Below, in pieces: positions 50,223-61,900 of a stretch of DNA of 64,000 nt. How positions within the stretch are numbered: the stretch's first letter is position 1; each line of letters begins with the position of its first letter. The notes beneath the pieces are model-generated. The model worked only from the letters and a program-made list of their open reading frames with translations. It searched no databases and was not told the DNA's origin. The stretch is from Rostratula benghalensis. Lineage: Eukaryota; Chordata; Aves; Charadriiformes; Rostratulidae. A program made the translations under genes and the position numbers. The DNA lies in the NCBI GenBank assembly GCA_013399305.1, contig VXAI01000021.1:7034794-7098793 (forward strand). Reading direction: 5' to 3'.

Positions 50223-53200
50223 CTGCGCATAAAACAAAGGACAGAAAAAGCAGAAAAGACATCAGTGATACACTTCTGTGTAAACTAATCATCCAGGGTC
50301 TCCCTCATCGTGAAGAAGATTATGATCTATAATAAATATCAGCTTTTGGTTGTGGAGTGAGTCTGTCACTCACACACACTCCATAAGTGCTCCAATTAAA
50401 TATGGTACAGGTCAACATGGCGGGGTCTCTTTCAAAGTCTGCTTTGGTCAATGGAACCCCTCCTACTGATTGCAGTGGGCTTTAGATCTAGCTTCCAATG
50501 AATATCACTGTTGTTCTCTAATTTCCTGGCACTTTCGAAATCCAAACGTAATTGGCAGTAAGTAGAAAGTTGCCCTAGAAACAACCTTGTTGCTGGCATC
50601 CCACTGTGGCCTAATCATTAGTATATGACACTTACTGGCCATTTCTGAAGTCTGGGTTTACTGCTTCATTGCAAAGAGCAGCAGCTCTGCTCACCCTTCT
50701 GAAATATCACCTATTAAATTTCTCTTGTAATGTAAAAATAGAAGTTGCTTTTTTTTTGTTAGAAGCAATTGCAGAATATTCTCTCCTCTGATTTTTATTC
50801 TCCTTTACATTTCTGGCTAACCTAATTTCTACATATCATAAGAGCAGATCATAAAGCATTAGTTTCATAAAGTCCCCATATATAAAAATCAATAATTTAT
50901 CACATTAAAATCACACAGTGGAACTTTTTAGAGAGGGATCTAAGTGCAAATCCATGGCTGCTATTTGACAGGAAGTAAAATGAGACATTTTTTGCTCCAC
51001 ACTGCTCTATCACTTCTGTCTCAGATCAAAATGCAGAATAAATACATTTTCACAGGGAAATCCTATAATCTATCTACTTAAAAACAGCCCTTACTGGACC
51101 ATAAACACCCCAAAGATTCTGTCAGCCACCAGATATGGTTTAAAAATAACATTGGAAGCACTGAATTTTCTTAGTTATGCATCTTTATATGTATCTAAGT
51201 TTCTGAGCTGCTTAAGCAATTACTTCTTACATCCCAAAGCACTGGAACAAGTCAATTTTATTATGGAAGCATTTCTAACTAAAGTAAAGTTGACTTTCAC
51301 ATTAGCAAAGAATACTAAAAAGTAGGAAACTGACATCTGGCATTAACAGGCATAACTCAAGTTACACTTTACAAATTATCAACTCCCCTCTGCTCAAACC
51401 CTACATCATAAAACTTTATGTGGAACTACTCCTTAAGTGATCATTTTTTCCCAATATTCCTAGGAAGAGACTAGACAGAAGAACTTGCTGTGGGGTGCTG
51501 TAAGACAACCGACTGATCCCATGAAAACTCCCACTTGGGCTGCACTTGCCCGTGCCAGTGTATCTGCCACTTGTGCGTAGGAAAAGCACGATGCCAGCAC
51601 GCAGACATTTGACTTCCAGCACTAAGAAGGCATCCTGGGATCCGGTACTAAATTGGTCTGGTGCATCCCAACTCCTTGCCATGCAACCCTGCAGGCACCA
51701 ACACTTGTTTCCTCACAGTTTATTGTGTAAGGTAAAAAAGATCATCTAGGGCCTGAGTAATCACATTCTCCTGTGCAAAGATCTCACAAGTAGCACACTG
51801 GCTTTAAAACCAGCAACAACTCAGTGTGTTCTCCAAAGCTGAGAACATGAGGGAAGGAAAAAAAGAAAAAAAACCAAAACCATCGGGGAGGACACATGGA
51901 GAGCACAGCTCTTGCTTCTTGGCCTTGAAAAATCCTTTCTTTGGGTTTTAAGTGCTTTTTCTGAATCTATTTCTCAAAGTAATTTGGAAGCAGAAATCAC
52001 CATGGTATCTGAGATCCCCATTTGAAGCCCTCAGTACTGCAGAGCCACCCACAGAGATCCCAAGAAAGCAGTGACAGCACACTGCCAAATGAGTCTTTTT
52101 ATTACTATTACTAGTTCTCAGACTAAAACCTTTGGAAACATCTGACTATGGGCCTTCTCAGAGATCTGGGAATTCCATTCTTCCATGGAAAAAAACAGGT
52201 CCTATGGTTAACATTTTGGAATAACACATTTCATAGAAAGTCCCGACTGCTATAACTGAGTACATTTCTATCACCTACACAATCCATTACCAGTGCGCTA
52301 TTTCATCAGCTTCCAGATAGAGAATTACTCCTGTAGTTACCCACTTGTATAACAGGATTTGGCCATGCTATCTGTCTGTCCTCTCTGCATGGCTCTCATG
52401 ATGACATCTTGACATCTTTTTGCCTAGGCTGAAGCTAGGTTTGATTTGAAAATTATCCCTCTTTGGTATTTCACCTTTAATCTTTAAGCAAAGATGAAAC
52501 AGAAATCTTATCCTGACTGGTATCTAAATTTGACCTTATCCATCCCCAGCCTTTTTCATCCACCATCTCTCTGCTCCCTGCCTATTGGAAGTCTGTATTA
52601 CAGGTACCCCAGAAGCTTTAAGTTATTTTTTAGGTTGTTTCTTGCTTCTTTACACTGAATACTCCCTCTTTCTACTGATGTTTCTACACCAACCAGAGAC
52701 TGCATTGCTCCTAACCGTTTGATGTTAAAAAGAGGACTCCCATTACTGATGTAGGATTTCTTTATACTGATTCAATTACAGTGTTTGGGAGTGTAATTTT
52801 GTACTGTATTTTCCTTTTTTTTCCCTTAAAAGGCCAGAAGCTTTCCTTAAACATGTACTTGTTTCCTTCTGCTCTAGAATCCGGTCAGTGCTTGCAAAGT
52901 TTATCCTGGGAAAGGAAAAGGAAGTCCCAGGGCTTTGGAGCTCTTCCCCTGATTCTTGGCACCTGGCCTCTCGCCATCAACACAAAGATGCTTAGAACAG
53001 CTTTAAATTACACAACGGATTTGGGGAGCTTGAGCATGTGCCAGGCTGTCAGAACACAACAGAACCCCAGCACTCTTCTAAGTCCTTCCTTATTTTCCAC
53101 ATGGCAACAGATGGAAGCTGGGTGAACAACGCTTGAATGTACCCGGCTGTAAGTCACAGACTCTGACAGAAAAACCTTCTGATGGTCACAAAGGTGCCAC

Positions 53201-53904
53201 ACTGTCTCTGAACACCCTGTAGCAATTACTAGGCAATGAGTAGATTCAGGCTTTTTAGGCTAAAACTGTGAAAACTAAGCTGTTTCCCAGTGTATTTTAG
53301 GTAAATATATGGGCATGTGTGTGTTTACTTGTTTTTCTACAGTGGTGAGAAATACAAATGAAGGTTCTTTGTGCTACAGGTTCCATCATACACAGAGTAA
53401 TAGATTTCTCCCTACAACAGAGGCATCTCATTACATTGCAGAGGGGCTACCCCTATTAAAAGCTGATTTAGCGCTTGCCATTTCCAGCTTTTAAGTCTGC
53501 ACTATGGTTTGACAGCAGTAGCCTTTGTGAAGATGAAGAGAGAATATAATCTGCATTGCAATTTATTCAAGCAGTTCAGTGCAATGATTAAGTACATTTG
53601 TGGTGGGAAAATGGCTGGAGATGGAATTACTAATAAAACTTGTTATTCCTCTTCAAAACTGTAAACAGAATCAGTTTTGGCAGTACAAGATGTACCATGC
53701 AAACCTTGATGCACTTTGTGACCTGAAAAAATCAGTACAATCCACACACTACATGTATTTTTCATGTGTTTAACAAAATATATTTGTCTCCTTTGTTTAA
53801 TAAATGAGGTTTTAAATTTATTATAACAGGTTTCTTTTTTCCTGACCTATCAGCACAGTCAAGACTGTTATTATTACCTGTTTAACTTCCATTTAACAAG
53901 TAAT

Positions 53905-53919
53905 AACAACAACAACAAC
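53905..53919 (+). repeat. (AAC)5 microsatellite
   Basis: Five AAC units. Confidence 0.9.
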
Positions 53920-55425
53920 TACTTATCTTTGTATTATACATTAATTTGATTTCCAAATTGAATTAAAATCTCAACTTTGCACAAGATTAAGCACCAGCAC
54001 CAGCATATCTGGATGAATATTATGAAAATATGTGTATTATACTGTATATCCTGGTTAGCAAATTGAATTTCTAAGTTCTGTGTTAATGCTATGCTTGCAA
54101 GTCAAAGATTGAATGTTGATCAATCAATGAAGATCAACCAATCTTCAGAAAAGTAACAATAAAAAATAAAAATTGAAAATTAAATCTATTAGGTTAATCA
54201 CAAATAAATTTAATTTTAAATTGTTTTGATGTAAAGTAAGTAAACCTATCTTCCAGAAATATCGGTATGCACTGCTGTGCAATTACTCAAAACAGAGACA
54301 CGTAGAGGGTCGCTTGCATTCTGTGAACATGGGACTCCCTTCCAGTAAGATCCTTTCCCTACACCAGATCATAAAGGGTTTTTTTGCTTGGTGTATTATG
54401 TGGCTAATTCTGCAGCCTGAAAATAGGACGATGACTTCCCCACTTTGCCAAAATTATCCAGTTTTAACCATGAGAGATGAAGGAAACTATTGAAAGCAGC
54501 TGAATCAACATCAGTATTCATATATGTAGCTGGGTTTTGGTTTTTAACCTTATGTCCCTATTAAACTAAAGGAGGAGAAGTATAGTATTTTATTTCTTGA
54601 ACTTAAAACTGGGCTAAAACCAGTTTCTCTGAACAGTTGCAATACCACTCAGAGAAATTTTACAGAGATTTTCATAAAGAAAAAATAAATAGCCCAAGTT
54701 CATTCATTAAGTCTAGAATATTTGCTTTTTTGTCATGATAAGAATAGGACACTAAGTCAAACTTCAAATTCAACTACCGCCAAGGTTTCCAACCTGTCGG
54801 TTGAAACAACCTATTCTACATGGATCCTGAATATTTTCCAGAATAGGCACAGCCACCCTTCTAAGAGCCTTAAAGCTCTTAACAGTTCATAGATTAAATA
54901 TCAATGACTACAGAAGAACAACTAAAATCAGATGTCAAACTGAACTCTCAGGTTAGCCATCCAACACTATCTTTTCAGTACAATGGACCAACCATTGCTT
55001 ATGTAGGGAAAAGAAATCTGACAAGCAGGCCAAAAGGGACTTGCAACTGGATTTTGCAATATGTCATGACATCTATCAGCCACTCTTATTCTGATGTAAA
55101 ATTTATTCAAGAGTGATACACCCACGTTTGAATTGATGTATGTTAGCACTCTGCCCTTTTGCAGAAATCCCCTCACAAACCTAGTGGAATTATATCTCTC
55201 TCTGATGGTGAATAAGAGACCCAAATTCAAAATAGGATGTGTAATATAGATTTGATGCTCCTTTTTCCCCACATTTCTGTAGCTACTAGATTAAAATCTC
55301 CATAAAGAGTCATTGCTGAGGATGATGAACTTGAAGAGAAATTAACATTTAAGGAACTTGAAAACAACAAATTATTCCATAATAAGACAAAAATACATAT
55401 ATAATTTTATGTATAGGCATGTATG

Positions 55426-55448
55426 TATAGGTATATCTTATACCTATA
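55426..55448. repeat. AT-rich inverted repeat near the splice donor
   Basis: TATAGGTATA, TCT, TATACCTATA: exact 10-bp arms, within a longer TA/TG-alternating stretch (55393-55487). Confidence 0.95.
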
Positions 55449-55563
55449 TCAAGACATAAATACATACATATATGTATATAAATAACAAAATCCCAGCAGA
55501 AAAATAAAAATTCAGAGTAGGAACTGAATCCAAAACTTACAAACACTGGTCTTTGTGACTTAC

Positions 55564-55749
55564 CTCCTGGGGTATGTTCCATGCCATATAGACATGGCTC
55601 TTAAATTCATCCATCCAGACTTCAGCCACCCTTAGTGCATTTCTCCTGACATGAGCAGTGAGATCTTCTGTGTATGGTTTATGTGCTCTCTCAATGTGGG
55701 CAATCCTGGAGCAAGGTAGAACCTCAACACTTCCTCCACATTGCCATAC
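55564..55749 (-). CDS. GALNT18: GALNT18 internal coding exon: end of catalytic domain (62 codons)
   Basis: This exon encodes the C-terminal part of the GT27 catalytic domain of a polypeptide GalNAc-transferase-like type II Golgi/ER membrane protein. The family transfers GalNAc from UDP-GalNAc to Ser/Thr to start mucin-type O-glycosylation. On the minus strand it begins VWQCGGSVEV, with the family VWxCGG and PCSR motifs (codons 1-15), continues with HIERAHKPYTED, then RVAEVWMDEFK (codons 40-50), and ends NIPQE. The His at codon 18 aligns with the family's metal-binding His (His359 of GALNT2, from memory). The acceptor is a long pyrimidine tract plus tag; the donor is GAG|gtaagt. Both ends are phase 0. 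The loop sequence and the absence of the usual HxFRxxHPY spelling point to the Y-type subgroup (GALNT8, 9, 17, 18). The next exons fit GALNT18 best. As I recall, little or no in-vitro activity has been reported for this member. Confidence 0.9.
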
Positions 55750-56398
55750 CTAGAAGGAAAAAAGACATTCTTCTATTGAGAACTCCCTATACCACTGCTG
55801 TCCTTTAATAAATACACTGAAATTGTTTTATTTCTATGCTTGTCATTGTTACAAAGGAGTATAACTACTCAAGACTATACAGGCTATGCAGAGGTGGTTT
55901 TTAGACAGTTGTGAGAGGAGAGAGTTATTACTATGAATTACCATGCATTATTACTACTACTTAACCTTACTACAGAGTTATTACACTACCAGTAGCCTCT
56001 CATCACAATATTCCTGGATAAAATTAGCTATTCTCAAGATTATTAATAAAAATATTTACAAAGCATCCGAAACAATAGCGTTTGGGTTCACGTTTTAATG
56101 CCTTGCAGGCATTTCTCTAAGATTGTGCACAGTCCATCTCAATGCATACACGCATTACTCAGAATCTTGAACTAACCAGCCTTGTTTAAAAGGGAAACTA
56201 AGCCAATCAACTTTTGAAGATCACTATAGCTTCAGGTTCTAGAAAGACTAGGAACATAAATGCACCTTATGCTTTGCTTCAAGAACAGCTCAGAAAGGAT
56301 CATATTTATTTCTTTTGAAGAGGGACAAAAGACTAAGACCGCATAGTGAAAATGTCCTATGAACAACTTCAACACACTATTCTTATAAATTGTAATAA

Positions 56399-56483
56399 AT
56401 TTATAATGTATTGTATTGTAATAATGTATATAATGTAATAATGTATATAATACAATACATGTACATTTATAATGTATTGTAAT
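56399..56483. repeat. AT-rich cluster of direct and inverted repeats
   Basis: A 17-bp direct repeat ATTTATAATGTATTGTA occurs at 56399-56415 and 56465-56481. A 17-bp tandem duplication GTAATAATGTATATAAT occurs at 56418-56434 and 56435-56451. TACAATACAT at 56451-56460 is the exact reverse complement of ATGTATTGTA at 56406-56415. Confidence 0.93.
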
Positions 56484-59400
56484 ACTGTACTTGCTTGAGT
56501 GTGTTTCAGTTTTGCTCACTACTGCAGCTGGGAATGTCCATAATGTTAATCCTAAGTACTGCATTCATTTCTGATTTTCTCTCTCTCTGCTTTTAACAAG
56601 AGAGAAAGCAACTTTGGCAGCCTTAGTAGTCAGTGAAGTACTTGAATTACACTACATAGAAGCGCTTTTACTGTACATCTTGTATTATGTAAACTTCCTA
56701 ACAAGATCAAGGCAGCCCATTCATAATGGTTGAGTGGATGCTGCTCAGGTGAAAACCCAGATGTACTCAAACTGTTTGATCCTGCTGAAGTACCGCAGTG
56801 TCCCAAGGCATTTATATTCACTGTGACAGAGTTTACCTTATGATACTGCGAGCAGAGACTCCTGAGGCTTTGTAACTCATACCAAGAGAGGAAAAAATGA
56901 GAGTGAGGGTGCTCCTTCCCCAAACAGCTCATCCAGGAGTATGTTCTGACCTCCCTCCTAGAGGCCAGGGATGTGGGTTTGGCAGAACATCATGTTCTGT
57001 AGCTGATCTCAGACCCCTCAGGTTTGCCCATCCTATAGGCATATGCTCCACTAAGGAGGCACTTTGTTCAGTCATTCATTTTATATATTTAGACATCTGG
57101 CTTGAATACAGCATTTAGGCATTTGGCAGCTTCTGAGACCAGAAAATATGGCATGGATTCAGAATGTTTACAAAGCCTTTTCTGAACTGGTGCCTAATTG
57201 CATTCAGCATATGCTGGTAGAAGAGATAGAGCCTTGGTTTTCAGAGCTCTCTGGAAGATGAGCAATCCCATGAACCAACTGTATAGTCGAGAAGGAAGGT
57301 GAAAAGACTTTAGTATGTCTCTGTGTCCAGAACCTGGAAATCCTTAAGATTAAATAAACACAATAATTACCAACATCAGAGCAAAACTGAGATGATCCTA
57401 AACGCTTTAAAACAAATGGGCAATTGATCTGGTGCAAGAATAAATAATCTGGACACAACATTTGCTATTTAGAAAGACAGGACACAAAAAAAGTGGAAAA
57501 TCCAGTTTAATGATCTAACAAAAATAATTGTTTGTTGAACATTTAATTCTAAATGGTCCAGCTACATTTCCTAATAAAGATTAAACATGAAGCATCATCA
57601 GGCTTTGTTCACACAATGCCTGCTTTCAGTCCAAGCCATTTCTCAGTATGGCATTGACATCCAGCTGTAAATTGTTTCAGAGTTACTCACTCTACACTGT
57701 TTAAATTTGTATCATAAAAGACAAGGAAGATACAGAGATGGTGATAACTTAGCCCAGGACAAGACAATTCACACAGCGCATGTGCCGCCTTTGCTCATTT
57801 TAACAGGGATGGCCTTGATCCAAGCCCAATATGTGCACACCAAATCTTTTGTGGGATTTTCAGAGTTAGGACCGAATGCCATCTTGACAACAAGCTGAGC
57901 CAAAAATTCATGGTCTGTAATAAGCTGAATTTCCAGGTAAATTTCTAGGATCTGAAAATCTAAAATGCGGACTCATCTACAATTTCACCACTGATTCAGT
58001 AAGCAGTGAAATCTAATTTGGCTTTATAATTAAGTCATACGTGTTTTCAAAATACATCCTGAAATGACAAAGTCTTTAATATAGTTTGTAAATAACAATT
58101 ACTCCAAGTAAACATTAATTAATCAAATCTGGTGGCCACTCCTTTCTCTCAGCCACTGGCAGTCTTTCTTCTGTTGCCAAAGACTAATTAATTACTCTGC
58201 AAGAACCATGGATTCACATAAAAACTTAATGCTAAAAGGGAGTTGTCAATACACATGCTGACAGAATAGGCAGGCTGCATTAAGCAACTTCAAAACGCCA
58301 CAATTATTTCTAAGCAAAAGCCTCCTGCAATCCCTGAAAATGTGATTAGTACGTACCAAAACCAGACTAGAGATAAATGCTAGTAGTTTCCATATATCAA
58401 GATGATTAAAAGTCCTTTAATTAATAACTTTCTGAAGTGGAAGACACAAGAAACACATGCTGAAGGTACAGGAATAATAAATTACAGAGAGAGCAGAGCT
58501 CGCGGTTACAGCGCTAAAGGAGTAGCAGTACCCTGAGAGGTAGGCTACAAAGCCTTGCAGAGCACTGGCAGAGTGAAAGCAGATGCAATACTTTATGAGG
58601 GCAGAAGGCCCAATCCTGATTTGGTCAGCAGCTCACATCTAAGACAAGCCATTGTAACTTTCCTTCCTGCAAGGGTGCTTTGCCAGTGGGATTACAGTAC
58701 AGCAAGAAAGGTCTCTTCTCCAAACATTTGATTGCACTTAGGGAGAGGCCAGTTGCAAAGAAAGAAAAAGTACATAGACATAAAGTAGTATTTTAAAATG
58801 GCATGCAGCTCTCCTGGAAGGGATTCTGGATTCCCAGCTCTTTCAAAAGAGTGCAAAATCTCCAGCCAAGGAATGAAGAGCTTTGTAAGTCATACGCTAA
58901 ATATTAAACACTATACTGAACAGGATATATGAATACTGAACAATATAACATGATTAACTTATTGCTATAGAAGGCGTTAGGTGAGGTTGTTTTTATCATT
59001 CTTCCCTGATTATATTTGAAATAATGAAATTTCTTGCAGCTTGGTCAAAAACACCCATCCATTTTTCCTTTTTTTTTGCTTCTTAGACCAACTGTTCACT
59101 TGAATCTGACCATTCCTAGCTCCTCCATCTCCTTTGCTCAGGGTACCCCAACCATTGTGTCAGAGCCATTGTGAATGCCTGGGAAGTATTTTAAGACATT
59201 TATAAATATATAAAACTCATATCAGAAGTGCACAGGAGAGACTCATTAATTACTCTGAACCAACATCTTTTGGTCAAAGACAATCTTTAGGTTTTTTAAA
59301 TTAATATTTTAATACTAAGAAATATACTTTCTTAAAGACCCAAATCAGAGAGAAGTTGCAAAGCCTTTTTACAGTGGTTAGTTCTTCATCCAGTAAAACT

Positions 59401-60612
59401 TCTGTAGACAACAGGTTGTCTTTATAGTTCAGAAATAGGTATAGAATTCAGAGGTCAGTTCCTCACGCCTTCATATGTTTCCCCTGTGAATTTCACAGCT
59501 CTTTTCTTGCTGTCACTAGGAATCTTTATTCAGGCTTTATCCATAGTGAATAGCAGCTTTCTAGTTCTCCAGCACTTATTTTATGTGATGGCTATAAATA
59601 AATACAAAGGTTTAAAATCAGTGAAGCTTTTCCAAATTATCAGCTGTGACTTTAGCAGGAGCTCTAAAGATAAAAGTTTCAAAGACTTTTTAACAACATG
59701 GAATGGTTTGAAATAAAATGTTGTATCTCTAAGCTACTGCTGCCACAACCAGTAATACTTAACGACAAGCCCATTTGTACAAATTGCAAGGAAAAAAACC
59801 TGACAAATTTCCTAAACTATGCTTAAAAAGAAATACAGCACCTTTTTCTGTAGCCCATGAGGATGTTTTACCTATGGCACCAAGAGGTGGCAACTGCAAG
59901 CAATAGTGTCAATTTCCTGCCAAATCCCTAAACATACATATACACTTGTCAAAAAACCCCATCGGTTTCCATTATTGTGATACAATAAACAGCAACTGAC
60001 ATTTCATGCTGTAAAAGCATAAATTGCAAAACTGTACCAATGGGTCTCAGGCTTTGCCTTGTGGCAAAAAATCTTAGAAATTATTCAAGTGTGAGGGCCT
60101 GTGTATCTTTGGGAGCACTTAGCATGATTGCTGGAGCGCCAGCAATGCAGGAGGTTTGCTTTTCTTGGAGGAATTGCTTGACATTCCGGTCCTGCTGGTT
60201 CACTTCGAACAAACAGTCTTTTAGGAAAAGAGCACACCGACTGGATTTTCCCTTCCAAAGAGCTCTCAGAATCCACTTCAGTGTGTTTTCAATGCTCCTT
60301 CCCAAGTGTACCTTAGAAAGGCCTCTTTATTCTTGAATTTCCTGAGGAGGTTCATATATTTGGTATAGCCCCAAGACAGGCTTAGAGGGCTTCCTCCTCT
60401 TGAAAGCGTTCCTTCATCACTCACAAAAGGTAGTAAAATTCCATTTAAAAAAATCAAGGTGTAAAGGGACAGTAGCAGTGCCAAGGTGACATCTACCCCT
60501 TACAAAGCTGAAAGTCTAAAATCAGTGAAACCTATGACCTGAAGTAAGCAAAGCAAGTGGGAGATAGTAGGAACATTAAATGAATACTGTGAATTGATTT
60601 GAGGGAATAAAA

Positions 60613-60640
60613 GGGGGTTGGGTTGGGAGGGGGGTGGGGG
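60613..60640 (+). repeat. G-quadruplex-forming tract
   Basis: Five G runs of 5, 3, 3, 6 and 5 bases separated by TT, TT, A and T. This satisfies the four-run G-quadruplex rule with loops of 1-2 bases, which predicts high stability. It lies on the non-transcript strand of GALNT18 (the template for its transcription). Confidence 0.9.
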
Positions 60641-61239
60641 TTGTAGTCTCCCTTTTAAATCTTAAGTTGTTACGACTTATGTGGAAAATACTCCTGTACT
60701 GAAAGTACCTCTACATGCAAGCAATAATTGTGAGGCTACATTGGTGTGAATTTATGTTCACTGAGGTTAAAATGGCCCCAAAGAGCAAAGAAAGAACACG
60801 TTCTTCCCATTGGAAGAGCCAGGAAAGCAGAGAACAGGAAGACTGCAGACATAACACGTGGTGCACAACACTTCAGCTGCAACTTGCATTCTGTTAAAGG
60901 AGTAAAAAGTAGGAAGAACTGGGAAGCCCAGTGGGGTGGCACAAGAGAGGCAGCTGCAGAAACAGTACCACACCAAATGGCTTCTTCAAGCGTTCTGCAA
61001 AGGTGTAAACCTAATACCGCTGTGCCACCATCCCTCTCTCCTCCCCACGAAAACGATGGCAGTGGTGACAGCATTCGCACAGCCTTCAGTGTGCAGCAGA
61101 GATGGGTGACTCACACATCCTTAGAAATGTCTAAATCAATCTGTTTATAGCTGGGGTTTTTTAGAGCCAATTCCATTTCTACCTGGAAAATCTGTTTCAC
61201 TAGACAAAGGGTCTCTATTTCTCTTTATTTTTATATCCA

Positions 61240-61900
61240 CATCCTTTAGTAGATCCTTTTCAATTGCATTTAAACATATTCGAATTTGCATATTTAATCA
61301 AAACAATTACAATTCTGAAGCTGATCTCTCTCCTGAATATTTAATTTGTACTTCATTATAAAATGATACAACACTTCTTCATTAAAAGTGTTTCTTTTTA
61401 TCACTTTAATCACTAAGTGTTCTTTTCATGTTGTGGAAGCTTAATCTAATAAAAATTAAACCCTAAATGATGCTAAGCAGTTTATTAGCATGTACTGCAT
61501 TCATTAAATTTACACAGATCATGCAGTTTCTCCAAGAACTCATGTGACCTTTTTTGAAGCCATTGATTCATTTGGACTGCAAACAAACCTTTTTAATAAT
61601 TAAGTGATTTCTCAAAAGGCTGAAGTAATTTCTAGCTTCTCTGAAGTCTGCAAATGACAAAATTTGAAGAACTCATTAAAGATGCCCTGAAGAAAAAACA
61701 ATAGCCAGTGTGAATTAATTATTATGGTGGATACAAACAAATAGTTACCAATATCTTTAAAATATATTTTGTGGAAAAATTCAATGCAGTATTTGTGAAT
61801 CTTGTTAACCTTTGTCATTAATCGTTTACTGATAACAAATAGTGAACTTGATGCTTTACAGGCAAGTATGAATAAACCATTTTTATTCAATACTGTGATC
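61240..61900. other. AT-rich block with homeobox/octamer-like motifs, possible conserved non-coding element
   Basis: About 660 bp very rich in TAAT, ATTAAA and AATTAA cores, with an exact octamer ATTTGCAT at 61284-61291. It contains no simple repeats or transposon signatures. This texture is typical of vertebrate developmental enhancers, but the motifs are short and expected by chance at this AT content. No conservation data are available. Confidence 0.25.

Larger units (their letters stand above)
50223..55563 (-). other. GALNT18 intron between the catalytic and linker exons (5,341 bp)
   Basis: Donor gtaagt at 55563 and acceptor gcgcag at 50223. It contains an AAC microsatellite at 53905-53919 and an AT-rich inverted repeat at 55426-55448, only about 115 bp inside the donor. 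Otherwise it is AT-rich unique sequence. I see no transposon or gene in 50300-53900 or 53930-55390. Confidence 0.75.
18437..55749 (-). other. GALNT18: GALNT18 gene body, visible part (four exons; both ends outside the window)
   Basis: The span joins the four supported exons. Splicing them in order gives 195 codons with no stop, in the order catalytic C-terminus, linker, lectin alpha, lectin beta, exactly the family order. The signal anchor, stem, DxH and GGEN-type catalytic motifs belong upstream of 64000. The gamma lectin repeat and stop belong downstream, which on this strand means to the left. The coding part is only 585 of 64000 bases. I see no promoter or polyadenylation signal for this gene that I could defend. 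The call of GALNT18 over GALNT8, 9 or 17 is from remembered sequence and should be checked with a protein search. Confidence 0.85.

Noticed and set aside
60746..61150. 134-codon plus frame and overlapping 114-codon minus frame
   Set aside because: Frames open on both strands, no recognisable domain, no splice context; most likely chance in a locally GC-richer segment.
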